A stretch of DNA of 64,000 nucleotides from Gp6-AA40 sp963772955 (lineage in GTDB: Bacteria > Acidobacteriota > Vicinamibacteria > Vicinamibacterales > UBA2999): NCBI GenBank assembly GCA_963772955.1, contig CAVYZF010000011.1, positions 434,001-498,000 of the forward strand, given 5' to 3'. The notes under the pieces were generated by a model that saw only the letters and a program-made list of their open reading frames with translations, was not told where the DNA came from and did no database searches. The position numbers were made by a program, and so were the translations under genes. Positions 1 through 7,699 of the stretch are shown here, in pieces. Positions within the stretch are counted from its first letter, which is position 1, and each line of letters starts with the position of its first letter.

Positions 1-187
1 ACGACAGTTCGAGATGGGTGTGGGCGTTAACGAGGCCGGGCAGAACCGCGACGCGGCCAAGCGCCACGTCCTCGCTGCCGTCGCGGGCGCCCACTGAGAC
101 GACGCGCCCGCGGTCGAGCATGACCGCTCCCCTGCCGATCGGCTCGTCGGCGATCGGCAGGATCCAATCTGCTGAAACGCGAATCAC
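1..187 (-). CDS. Amidohydrolase N-terminus (partial), probable aminofutalosine deaminase
   Basis: The gene runs off the left edge; only about 62 N-terminal residues are visible. It starts with GTG at 187, and its GTGA overlaps the stop codon of mqnC, so the two are translationally coupled. The visible part is the small beta domain of a metal-dependent amidohydrolase and ends in LPGLVNAHTHLELS, whose HTH is the first metal-binding motif of the family. Because it is the last gene of a futalosine cluster, the likely reaction is deamination of aminofutalosine (MqnX-like). That substrate is inferred from context only; S-adenosylhomocysteine or guanine deaminase relatives share the motif. Confidence 0.75.
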   Translation of the reverse strand, partial: MIRVSADWILPIADEPIGRGAVMLDRGRVVSVGARDGSEDVALGRVAVLPGLVNAHTHLELS

Positions 188-1386
188 TGTGTGAGACGAA
201 GCTGTTTTCCGTGCCGGCTTCTCGCCTCGTAGTTCTTCAACTCCGCCGGCACTGACGTATCGCCGTCCGCGCGCGCGGTGGCCAACGCGAGCATGCGCGG
301 CACCTCGCGCTCACGGAAGATCGGATCGCCGAGGACCTCGTAGTGCATGTTGCGACGCTTCGCGGCGAACCCTGCGTCTTCGATGTTCACCACGATCTCG
401 AGTTCGTCCATGCAGTAGGCAGCGCCCGCGGCCCGCACGACGTTCTCTTCGATCATCACGCTGCCCATGTCGTTGGCGCCGTACGCGAGGCTCAGTTGGC
501 CCACCTTGCCGCCCTGCGTGACCCACGATGCCTGCAGGTTGTCGAAGTTATCAAGGACGATTCGCGCCAATGCGAGCGTGCGCAGGTAGTCGACACCCGT
601 CTCCTCGAACCCGCCATGCTCGGTATGCTCGGGCTGATAACTCCAGGTGATGAACGCCGTGAAGCCGCCCGTCTCGTCCTGCAGATCGCGGAGCCGCATC
701 ATGTGTTCGATGCGCTCGTCCTGCGTCTCGACGGTCCCGTACATCATCGTCGCCGTGGTGCGCAGCCCGGCCTGGTGTGCCTGGCGCATGATGTCGATCC
801 ACTCGTCCGAGGTCGCCTTGCTGTAGCAGTTGAGCAGCTTTCTCACGCGATCGACGAGAATCTCAGCCCCACCGCCCGGAATGCTGTCGAGACCCGCCGC
901 GACCAGCCGCTCGATGACTGTCCGGGTCGGCATCTGATTCAAGCGCGAGATATGCAGGACCTCAGGCGGTGAGAGCGCGTGCAGCTTGAACTCAGGGTAT
1001 CGCGCCTTCACCGCGCGGAACAGATCTTCGTACCACTGAATCGGCAGGTCTGGATTGTGGCCGCCCTGCAGCAGGAGCTGGTTGCCACCGACCGAGATCG
1101 TCTCGGCGATCTTCTCGAAGATCTCCTCGAAGCCGAGGACGTAGCCCTCGCTCGATCCCACCTCCCGATAGAACGCGCAGAAGCTGCACCGCGCAACGCA
1201 GATGTTCGTGTAGTTGACGTTGCGGTCGATGATGTAGGTGACGACGCCATCGGGATGCTTGCGCTGGCGGATCGTGTCGGCGAGCCGGCCGAGCACGTGG
1301 GTCGGAGCCTCGCGATACAACTGAAGCGCCTCGGCCGCTGACACGCGGCCGCCCTGCATCACGTTCGCAACGATCGCATCGACCAT
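184..1386 (-). CDS. mqnC: Cyclic dehypoxanthinyl futalosine synthase MqnC (radical SAM)
   Basis: A 400-residue radical SAM enzyme of the futalosine route to menaquinone; it cyclises dehypoxanthine futalosine. The CxxxCxxC cluster motif is intact (C63, C67, C70, in CVARCSFC), and the family block IPGGGAEIL lies near residue 175. N-terminal residues 10-50 match the helical segment shared by MqnC and MqnE. The ATG at 1386 sits 2 bp after the mqnA stop, and the stop overlaps the next gene by 4 bp, so mqnA-mqnC-amidohydrolase form one transcript. Length is normal for the family. The intact cluster here contrasts with its cysteine-less relative two genes upstream. Confidence 0.95.
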   Translation of the reverse strand: MVDAIVANVMQGGRVSAAEALQLYREAPTHVLGRLADTIRQRKHPDGVVTYIIDRNVNYTNICVARCSFCAFYREVGSSEGYVLGFEEIFEKIAETISVGGNQLLLQGGHNPDLPIQWYEDLFRAVKARYPEFKLHALSPPEVLHISRLNQMPTRTVIERLVAAGLDSIPGGGAEILVDRVRKLLNCYSKATSDEWIDIMRQAHQAGLRTTATMMYGTVETQDERIEHMMRLRDLQDETGGFTAFITWSYQPEHTEHGGFEETGVDYLRTLALARIVLDNFDNLQASWVTQGGKVGQLSLAYGANDMGSVMIEENVVRAAGAAYCMDELEIVVNIEDAGFAAKRRNMHYEVLGDPIFREREVPRMLALATARADGDTSVPAELKNYEARSRHGKQLRLTQ

Positions 1387-1388
1387 GC

Positions 1389-2180
1389 TCAGAAGAACTC
1401 CAGCGTTCGCCGTTGCGGCCCCAGTCCCATGTCAGCGGCGAGATCGAGAAAGGTCTGAAGCCCTGCCGCTTCCTGCTTGCCCAGTCCGTACTTCACATTA
1501 TCCCTTAGGTACAGGGCAGCCCGTGCCGCGCGCGCGACGTCCCCGGCGCCGTATTCTGCCGCAATCGCTTCCCGGGCGCGCACACCCTCAGTCTGCGCCT
1601 GCTGAAGCGACTCGACGACGCCAGCGTCCACGCCAGCGGGCCGTCCAGTCCATGCGGCGTAGATGAACGGTAAGCCGGTCATCTGCGTCCAGACCTCACC
1701 GAGGTCGATCTTGCGCAGACCGAGCGACTCGTGGTCGGCGTCGAACGCCGGATCGCCGATGAGCAGCCCAGCGTCGCAGGTGGATGTCATCGCCACGAGA
1801 TCAGGACCGTGCGGAACAAATGTCGGAGTGATGTGAAAGTGATGCCGGCAGAGGACCTGGATCAGCGTGACCGAGGTCCGCGAACTCGTGTCGAGGGCGA
1901 TGCTCCGGATGTCTTCGACGGGCTTCCGGGTGTAAAGCGCGACGGATGCGACCGGTCCTCGCGATCCGATGCCGACTCCAGGAACGAAGCGGTAGTCGTC
2001 CGACTGCAGGTATTCGATCGACGGGATCAACCCGAGGTCGACCTCGCCTTCATGGAGGAGCGCGGCGCAGACTGACGGGACGTCGTAGCGCACGAGCCAG
2101 CGAGAAGGATCGCGGTCGAGAGCCCACGTCAACGGACGGGCGTTGAGGTATCCCACCGCGCCGATGCGCACCTGTTTCAA
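1389..2180 (-). CDS. mqnA: Chorismate dehydratase MqnA
   Basis: About 263 residues of a periplasmic-binding-protein-like fold that dehydrates chorismate to 3-[(1-carboxyvinyl)oxy]benzoate, the first step of the futalosine pathway. Recognisable blocks are GYLNARPL at the N-terminus, SRTSVTLIQVL in the middle and LLIGDPAF plus TGLPFIYAAW later. I chose TTG at 2180 because GGGAG lies 5 nt upstream and the homologous region begins there; GTG at 2171 is an alternative. The reading frame is open upstream to 2393, but that part overlaps the MqnE-like gene and shows no family similarity. The leader is made of repeated CAACTCC words. Confidence 0.9.
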   Translation of the reverse strand: MKQVRIGAVGYLNARPLTWALDRDPSRWLVRYDVPSVCAALLHEGEVDLGLIPSIEYLQSDDYRFVPGVGIGSRGPVASVALYTRKPVEDIRSIALDTSSRTSVTLIQVLCRHHFHITPTFVPHGPDLVAMTSTCDAGLLIGDPAFDADHESLGLRKIDLGEVWTQMTGLPFIYAAWTGRPAGVDAGVVESLQQAQTEGVRAREAIAAEYGAGDVARAARAALYLRDNVKYGLGKQEAAGLQTFLDLAADMGLGPQRRTLEFF

Positions 2181-2181
2181 G

Positions 2182-2221
2182 CGAACTCCCAACCCGCCAA
2201 CTCCCAACTCCCGACCGCCAC
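2182..2221. repeat. Short word repeat in the mqnA leader (CAACTCC/CAACCCG)
   Basis: About five imperfect copies of a C-rich 7-8 bp word fill the gap upstream of mqnA. On the coding strand the word reads GGGAGTT and the copy nearest the gene doubles as the ribosome-binding site. It is one of many such word-repeat spacers in the window, here without an obvious opposite arm. Confidence 0.6.
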
Positions 2222-2247
2222 GTCGCAGGCGTGCGGAGTTTCGCTGA

Positions 2248-3144
2248 TCACAAGAGATTGAACCTGCCGTCACGCTCGACTGCCGCGAAGCCGGCAACCT
2301 GTATGTTGCGTTCGATCTCGGCCCGCGCGCTACGCCGTCGCCCTTCAGGCGCGTCATCGGAAGCCGAGATCCCGTCGATGTCGTCGGCGCCAAAGGTCAA
2401 CGCCACCTGCGCCAGCTTCGGCCCGTAACGGCGCCAATCCATCTGGATCGATGAAATGTTGGGCGCGGCCAACCGAGCAAGCGCAACCATCTTCACGTCC
2501 TCGTATCCCGTCGTTGGCCTGAAGGCTGAGAGGCTCAGAGGAAGCGGATTGAGCGACTGAATGTTTCCGTGCGTGCTTTGAAGCTCCGACGCCAGGAGGA
2601 GTAAATCAGGTCGGGCGTCAGCGGTCGCCTTGCTGATGGTCAGACGCAACTGCTGGAACCCGGCGCTCTTCAGGCTCCTCACAACAGCTGTGGAATCGTC
2701 CATCGCGTCGAGAGGCAGATCCGCGATCGCGTCGAGGCCAGCCTGCTTGAGCCGCGAGAGCGAACGATCGACAGAGCCGCCGGCGCTCCATCGCGCAACA
2801 TCGGTCCACGAGAAGCCAGAGAGGACGCGACCGCCGGCCACGCTCTTCGCCCTTTCAACCGACGTAGCCGCCGCATCAAGATCGGTTGGCGCGCCGGTGA
2901 GCCTGACTTCGCGCGCCGCTGAAGGAACACCCATCTCTGCCGCATCACACGGCACGTCGGCCACACGCAGAAACGTGGCGCGCGTATCGTGCATCCGCCG
3001 CCGAAGCGCGTCGGCAAGCATACCGAGCGACAAGATATCTGGTGTGCTCGCGAGCTCGCGGATCTCCTCGGGCGACAGGCGGCCGCCGCCGTTGATCCGA
3101 TCCATGTAGAGGTCGAACGTGGTGGCTGTACTCATCTCATTCAC
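2248..3144 (-). CDS. MqnE-like protein lacking the radical SAM cysteines
   Basis: 298 residues related to aminofutalosine synthase MqnE. The N-terminal helical region (GGRLSPEEIRELAS, LGMLADALRRRMHD) aligns with MqnE/MqnC, and the C-terminal part keeps family blocks such as TTGYEDVKMVALARL and KLAQVALTFGADDIDG. Where MqnE carries CxxxCxxC, this protein has VADVPCDAAEMG with a single cysteine (C66), and no other cysteine occurs. It therefore cannot bind the SAM [4Fe-4S] cluster in the usual way. It occupies the position expected of mqnE, 3 bp after the Gfo/Idh gene and 68 bp before mqnA. It is either a decayed MqnE or a non-catalytic partner; a working MqnE would have to be elsewhere. Confidence 0.75.
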   Translation of the reverse strand: MNEMSTATTFDLYMDRINGGGRLSPEEIRELASTPDILSLGMLADALRRRMHDTRATFLRVADVPCDAAEMGVPSAAREVRLTGAPTDLDAAATSVERAKSVAGGRVLSGFSWTDVARWSAGGSVDRSLSRLKQAGLDAIADLPLDAMDDSTAVVRSLKSAGFQQLRLTISKATADARPDLLLLASELQSTHGNIQSLNPLPLSLSAFRPTTGYEDVKMVALARLAAPNISSIQMDWRRYGPKLAQVALTFGADDIDGISASDDAPEGRRRSARAEIERNIQVAGFAAVERDGRFNLL

Positions 3145-3147
3145 TAC

Positions 3148-4089
3148 TCACACTGCCGATGCGTCCATCGCTTGCGCAACTCGTGTGGCAAGTGCCAGGG
3201 CGTCGCGCCCGGCTCGCCCGCTGACACCAGGCTCGCGCCGATTGCGCACCGCGTCGACGAAATCCGCCAGTTCCACGCGGAGCGGCTCATCGCGCTGCAC
3301 AGCGAGCTTTCCGCCCTCGATCTGCGGCCGGCCGTTCTGGGCCACGAGCCGATAGATTTCGGCCTCCTGCTCGGCGAAGTCGATAGACAGATACGAGGCG
3401 CGCTGGAAGAAGCGGACCTTGCGAATCTTGTCGCGACTGATGCGGCTCGCCGTCACGTTGGCGATGCAGCCTGACGCAAACCGTAGGCGCACGTTGGCGA
3501 TGTCGGTCTTCGGGGTCAACACGTTCACGCCGATCGCTTCGATCGAGACGACCTCTGACTTGACCGAGGTCAGCAACAGGTCAAGGTCATGAATCATCAG
3601 ATCGAAGATGACGTCGATGTCCAGGCTCCGCTCGGGAAAGGTGCCGAGCCGGTGCACCTCGATGAAACGCGGATTCGACACCAGCGGCAACGCCGCGACA
3701 ACGGCTGGATTGAAACGCTCGGTGTGACCCGCCGCCAGCACAACTCCACGCCGAGCGGCCGCTTCGATCATCCTGTCGGCCTCGCCGAGGGACGATGTGA
3801 GCGGCTTCTCGACCAGGACGGACACACCGGCATCGATCAAGGGCAGCGCGACGTCCAGATGCGATACCGTCGGCACGGCAATCGTCGCCGCATCAAGTCC
3901 CTCGATCGGCAACTCGTGCAGATGACTGAAGCTCGGCACGCCAAGCTTCGACGCGATCTCCGCCGCGCGGCCCGGCTTCGTGTCCACGATCCCCATGAGG
4001 CGCACGCCATCCATGGCGGCGAGGAGGCGCGCATGATGCTGCCCGAGGTGTCCAACGCCGACGACCGCGATTCGGAGCGGATCGCTCAT
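3148..4089 (-). CDS. Gfo/Idh/MocA family NAD(P)-dependent oxidoreductase
   Basis: 313 residues with an N-terminal Rossmann fold (GVGHLGQHHA, residues 11-20), the EKP motif of the family (residues 94-96) and a C-terminal substrate domain starting near GHTERFNP. The start overlaps the stop of lpxI by 4 bp. Position directly after lpxA and lpxI suggests action on a UDP-sugar; GnnA-type UDP-GlcNAc 3-dehydrogenases belong to this family and sit in lipid A loci. No GnnB-like aminotransferase is visible in the window, so a 3-amino lipid A route cannot be claimed. The general family call is firm and the substrate is inferred. Confidence 0.85.
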   Translation of the reverse strand: MSDPLRIAVVGVGHLGQHHARLLAAMDGVRLMGIVDTKPGRAAEIASKLGVPSFSHLHELPIEGLDAATIAVPTVSHLDVALPLIDAGVSVLVEKPLTSSLGEADRMIEAAARRGVVLAAGHTERFNPAVVAALPLVSNPRFIEVHRLGTFPERSLDIDVIFDLMIHDLDLLLTSVKSEVVSIEAIGVNVLTPKTDIANVRLRFASGCIANVTASRISRDKIRKVRFFQRASYLSIDFAEQEAEIYRLVAQNGRPQIEGGKLAVQRDEPLRVELADFVDAVRNRREPGVSGRAGRDALALATRVAQAMDASAV

Positions 4090-4919
4090 GCCGTGGGTGT
4101 CTCCGCCGTCGCGCGGCCGACAATCGTGATGCCCGCCTCGTTGGCAGACGCGTAGACGGCATCACCGTCGAGGACGAGCGTCTTCCCCGCGTCGATGGAC
4201 AGCGCCGTGGCACCGGCCACGCGCATTGCCTGAACCGTGGCAAAGCCCACGACGGGAACATCAAACCGCATGTCCTGTTTCGGCTTGGCCACCTTGACGA
4301 TGCGCGCACCCGGCCCGGCAAGATGGCCGGCGCGGGCGATCACTTCGTCGGTCCCTTCCATCGCTTCGACCGCGACGACCGCCTGGTGTTTGACGGCAAT
4401 CGTCTGCCCGATATCGAGTCCCGCGATCACATCTGCCATGCGGTAGCCAAATTCGAAGTCCTGTTGCTCCTCCTCTGTCGGCGCGCGACTGGTGAGCACG
4501 CCGGATCGCGCGAGCAACGGCGTCAGGAGCGTCGTTGAGTCAATCAACTCGATCCCGTTATCCCCCATGACGGCGGCGACAGCCCCGATGAGGCCGTCCG
4601 TGTTGCGTGTGGTGAGCTTCTTCAACACCGAGAGGAACGCGAGGTCGGGAATGATGCCGCCGAAAATCTTCGTGTGCTTGACTTGTCCGGCCATGACAGC
4701 GCGCGTCGCGCCGGCCTCGCGCAGGAGACGGATGCACGTGCCGAGTTGCCCGAGCGAGATCCAATGGATGGTGGCGCTGTGGCGTTTGGCGGCGTCATTG
4801 AGCTCGGAGAACGCCTCCTCTTTCACCGCGACGATCGTGACGTCGTGGCCCAATGCCCGAGCGGCATCGAGGACGAGAAACGGGAACCGGCCATTGCCGG
4901 CAATCAGGCCTAGCGTCAC
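4086..4919 (-). CDS. lpxI: UDP-2,3-diacylglucosamine pyrophosphatase LpxI
   Basis: 277 residues matching the LpxI family, which hydrolyses UDP-2,3-diacylglucosamine to lipid X in lipid A synthesis and replaces LpxH in many bacteria. Typical features are the N-terminal GLIAGNGRFPFLVLDAA, the central VMAGQVKHTKIF and the C-terminal GFATVQAM. The start is GTG at 4919. It lies between the fabZ-lpxA fusion and the Gfo/Idh gene, with a 4-bp overlap to the latter. lpxB and lpxD are not in the window. Confidence 0.93.
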   Translation of the reverse strand: MTLGLIAGNGRFPFLVLDAARALGHDVTIVAVKEEAFSELNDAAKRHSATIHWISLGQLGTCIRLLREAGATRAVMAGQVKHTKIFGGIIPDLAFLSVLKKLTTRNTDGLIGAVAAVMGDNGIELIDSTTLLTPLLARSGVLTSRAPTEEEQQDFEFGYRMADVIAGLDIGQTIAVKHQAVVAVEAMEGTDEVIARAGHLAGPGARIVKVAKPKQDMRFDVPVVGFATVQAMRVAGATALSIDAGKTLVLDGDAVYASANEAGITIVGRATAETPTA

Positions 4920-4955
4920 TGCTCTTGAACTAATCCCACATTCAGCTGATCACGA

Positions 4956-5024
4956 CACACCGAGGCACAGAGCCACGGAGGAAGATTTTCAAAGGTTTTC
5001 TCGGTGCCTCACTGCCTCTGTGTG
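4956..5024. repeat. Intergenic inverted repeat of CACAGAG/CACGGAGG words
   Basis: In the 143-bp gap between fabZ-lpxA and lpxI, the left arm (4956-4989, words CGAGGCACAG, CCACGGAG) is followed after a few bases by a right arm (4993-5024, CTCGGTGCCTC, GCCTCTGTG) that is its imperfect complement. The transcript could fold into a long hairpin. There is no clear U-tract. Confidence 0.7.
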
Positions 5025-5062
5025 TTGGATTCAGTGTCAACACAAGTGACTGTCGGTCCAGT

Positions 5063-6319
5063 CTACTCATCGGCTACGAGTTCTTCCGTGCGTCTCGTTG
5101 ACCTCCGCAGAATCACGCCGCGTTGCGAGGTGCGGATGAACTCCACGAGGTAGCGAACCTCCGGCGCAGAGAGCGACTCGTCCTGTTCGATCTGCGTCAA
5201 TGCCTGCGTCGTGTTCAGCTTCGACTGGAGGAGGTAGCGGTACGCCAGCTTGAGTTGCGCGATGGTGTCGACGGTGAAGCCGCGACGCGACAGACCGATC
5301 GAGTTCACACCATACACCCGGGCGGGACGGCTGCCGATCGTGCGGCCGAACGGCAGCGCGTCCTTGGTCACGACAGAATAGCCGCCGATGAAACCGTGGC
5401 GGCCGACGCGACAGAACTGATGGACCGCCGACCCGGCGCTGACATTGGCAAAATCGTCGACACCGACGTGACCGCCAAGCGTCGCATGCGGACCGAAGAT
5501 CGTTCCGCTGCCGACGTGACAGTCGTGCGCGACGTGCACGTACGCCATGAAGAGGTTGTCGCTGCCGATCGTCGTCTCGCCGCCGCCGCCGGCGGTGCCG
5601 CGGTTGATGGTGACGAACTCGCGAAAGACGTTTCGCTTCCCGATCCGAAGCGCCGTCGGCTCACCTCGATACTTGAGATCCTGGGGCGCCAGGCCAATCG
5701 AGGCCATCGGGAAGATCTGGGTTTCGTCGCCGACGTACGTGCGGCCATCGATCACCACGGACGCACCGATCTGGCAGTTCTTGCCGATGACAACGTCAGG
5801 ACCGATCATCGCGTGAGGCCCGATGACCGTGCCCTCTCCGATCTGCGCGGCGGGATCGACATGCGCGGTCGGATGGACTGCCGCGGCACCGATGTCGATG
5901 GCGAGCAGGAGCTCGGCTTCCGCGACGACCTGCTCGTCCACGTAGGCGGCGGCATGGAGCCGGGCGAGGCTCGTGCGCGCCCGTTTCAACGCCACTTCCA
6001 GCCGAAGACGATCCCCGGGAACAACACTGCGACGGAACTTGGCGTTGTCAACGCCGCGGAGCGACGCACGCGCGGTAAAGGGCGCCTTGGCACGATCGAG
6101 GAGCAGCACTGCCGCGAGTTGCGTGAGCGCCTCAATCTGGAGGACGGCCGGCATGATCGGAGATCCAGGGAAATGCCCCTGGAAGAACTCCTCGCCAACG
6201 GTCACGTTTTTCACTGCCACGAGCCGGTTGCCCGATTCGTGTTCAGTAACAGCGTCGATGAAGTACGACGGGTATCGATAGTAGACGCGCCCGAGGAGCG
6301 CCGGAAGGTCTAAGGGCAC
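5063..6319 (-). CDS. lpxA: FabZ-LpxA fusion: hydroxyacyl-ACP dehydratase domain + UDP-GlcNAc acyltransferase
   Basis: 418 residues in one uninterrupted frame. Residues 1-145 are a FabZ-type hot-dog domain with the catalytic motif GHFPGSP (H49) and E63 in QIEAL. Residues 150-418 are a left-handed beta-helix LpxA, with hexapeptide repeats, HVAHDC (H262/H265, matching E. coli H122/H125), GGHVGVDDF and the NSIGLSRRGF C-terminal helix start. LpxA transfers R-3-hydroxyacyl from ACP to UDP-GlcNAc; FabZ competes for the same hydroxyacyl-ACP, so the fusion joins two enzymes at a metabolic branch point. It starts with GTG at 6319, 33 bp after the skp-like gene. Fusion of neighbouring fabZ and lpxA genes is the simplest origin. 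Confidence 0.92.
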   Translation of the reverse strand: MPLDLPALLGRVYYRYPSYFIDAVTEHESGNRLVAVKNVTVGEEFFQGHFPGSPIMPAVLQIEALTQLAAVLLLDRAKAPFTARASLRGVDNAKFRRSVVPGDRLRLEVALKRARTSLARLHAAAYVDEQVVAEAELLLAIDIGAAAVHPTAHVDPAAQIGEGTVIGPHAMIGPDVVIGKNCQIGASVVIDGRTYVGDETQIFPMASIGLAPQDLKYRGEPTALRIGKRNVFREFVTINRGTAGGGGETTIGSDNLFMAYVHVAHDCHVGSGTIFGPHATLGGHVGVDDFANVSAGSAVHQFCRVGRHGFIGGYSVVTKDALPFGRTIGSRPARVYGVNSIGLSRRGFTVDTIAQLKLAYRYLLQSKLNTTQALTQIEQDESLSAPEVRYLVEFIRTSQRGVILRRSTRRTEELVADE

Positions 6320-6352
6320 GCCACATGCCTCTCCCTGGTATCGAGCGTCGCG

Positions 6353-7078
6353 TTATTTCTGAGTTGCCGGAGCCGGTGCTGGTGCCGGTGCCGGCGCTGG
6401 TGCCAGTGCCGGCGCAGCAGCCGCGCCAGGCGTATCGAATGCCAGAATCACCTCGGCGGTCAGATCCAATTCGGGGACGGCCCAGATCAATCCGCTCTGC
6501 GCCGCGTTGAATACGAAGTGCACGCCCTTCTGCCTGGCGACCTTGTCGATCACCGGCGTCAGCTTGCGGTTGAACTCGCCTTCGACCTGCTCCGCCATTT
6601 GCTGGACTTCCTGCTGTGCATCTTCGGTGAATCGCTGCAGATCGCGTTGCTGCCGCTCGATATTCGCCTGCAGCTGCGCCCTGGCAGAATCGCTCAACAC
6701 GCTGCCGCCCTGATCGAGCTTCTGCTGGTCGCTCTGCAACGCCTTGTTCCGCTCCTGCAGCTCGCGCGACTTCTGCTCCTGCAGCACCTTGATCTTCTCG
6801 GCTGCGACTCTGCCTTCCACCGATGCAGCGGCCACCGCCTGAACGTTGACGTAGGCGTACTTCATGCCGTCCTGGAAACGGGGCTTCAACTCGGGCGGAG
6901 CTGCGGGTGCCGCTGGAGCGGGGCGAGGTGCTGTGGCCTGAGGAGCCGGAGCAGGTTTCTGCCCTCCCGGCGCCGCTGGCGTGGGGGTCGTCGGTCGAGG
7001 GGCAGCGGGGGCCTGCGCGTACGCAGTTCCTGCCGCGATCACCGCACTGAACACCACTACGGAGGCAAACACTCTCAT
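6353..7078 (-). CDS. skp: Skp/OmpH-like periplasmic chaperone
   Basis: About 241 residues. I start at ATG 7078 because it begins a signal peptide (MRVFASVVVFSAVIAAGTAYAQ), with AAAGGA upstream; the frame stays open to 7120. A proline/alanine-rich linker (about residues 23-65) precedes the Skp domain, which has a short beta strand (MKYAYVNVQAV) and a long charged coiled coil rich in Gln and Glu, then VHFVFNAAQSGLIW. A second Ala-Pro tail of repeated APAPAP closes the protein. Skp holds unfolded outer-membrane proteins for BamA, which is encoded just upstream. The two Pro-Ala tails are longer than in E. coli Skp. Confidence 0.85.
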   Translation of the reverse strand: MRVFASVVVFSAVIAAGTAYAQAPAAPRPTTPTPAAPGGQKPAPAPQATAPRPAPAAPAAPPELKPRFQDGMKYAYVNVQAVAAASVEGRVAAEKIKVLQEQKSRELQERNKALQSDQQKLDQGGSVLSDSARAQLQANIERQQRDLQRFTEDAQQEVQQMAEQVEGEFNRKLTPVIDKVARQKGVHFVFNAAQSGLIWAVPELDLTAEVILAFDTPGAAAAPALAPAPAPAPAPAPATQK

Positions 7079-7224
7079 TACTCTCGGTCCTTTCAAAAAC
7101 TGAACTCGATTACGGCGCACGCAAAAGACTACCGCTGTCCGGCGGTCGCCTCACTATGAAGCTCTAGAATTTTACTCGACCGAACCCACGCCGAGTAAGG
7201 TGGTCTGAACCCGCCGCCAGAACC

Positions 7225-7638
7225 TCAGTAATGCGTCACGTCAATGGTGTAGTCGAGGCCGGCGGTCAGCTTGCCGACGTCGTTGACCCATACGCAGAAT
7301 TGCCCGGTTGACTGGGCAGTGCCAGTCACGGTCGTGTTGAGAACCGCAGCGGTATTGCTGATGATGATCGCGCACGCAACGCCGTTGAACGTGCCCAGAC
7401 TGACGCCAAGCGTCGCGGCCTGATTGGACAGTGCCTTGACTTGTGCCGAGACCGTGCCCGCACGGTCGACCGTGAACGAGTGAGTTCTCGCCCCGTTGAT
7501 GTTCAGCGAATCACTGAAACTCTGGACAATCGTGACCGGAGTCGGCTGCGTCGGAGCTTGTGGGGTGCTATTTGAGCTGCAGCCCATGAACGAGATGGCG
7601 ACAAGCAACGGACCAAAAAGCGTGAAGTGGCGCATCAA
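7225..7638 (-). CDS. Putative lipoprotein with a pre-peptidase-like beta domain
   Basis: 137 residues. The N-terminus is a lipoprotein signal with lipobox FMGC near residue 20, followed by a Ser/Thr/Pro linker. The rest is beta-rich: SLNINGARTHSFTVDRAGTV and later CVWVNDVGKLTAG resemble bacterial pre-peptidase C-terminal (PPC) domains. That resemblance is by eye and not certain. It lies between bamA and skp on the same strand, an unusual place for such a gene, and could be an envelope-assembly accessory or an unrelated passenger. Start may be the first or second Met. Confidence 0.7.
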   Translation of the reverse strand: MMRHFTLFGPLLVAISFMGCSSNSTPQAPTQPTPVTIVQSFSDSLNINGARTHSFTVDRAGTVSAQVKALSNQAATLGVSLGTFNGVACAIIISNTAAVLNTTVTGTAQSTGQFCVWVNDVGKLTAGLDYTIDVTHY

Positions 7639-7699
7639 CTAGCAAGTCTCCTGGAGTCTTCTCACATCGGGACCAAGGACGGTGGACTGAAGACCGTTC

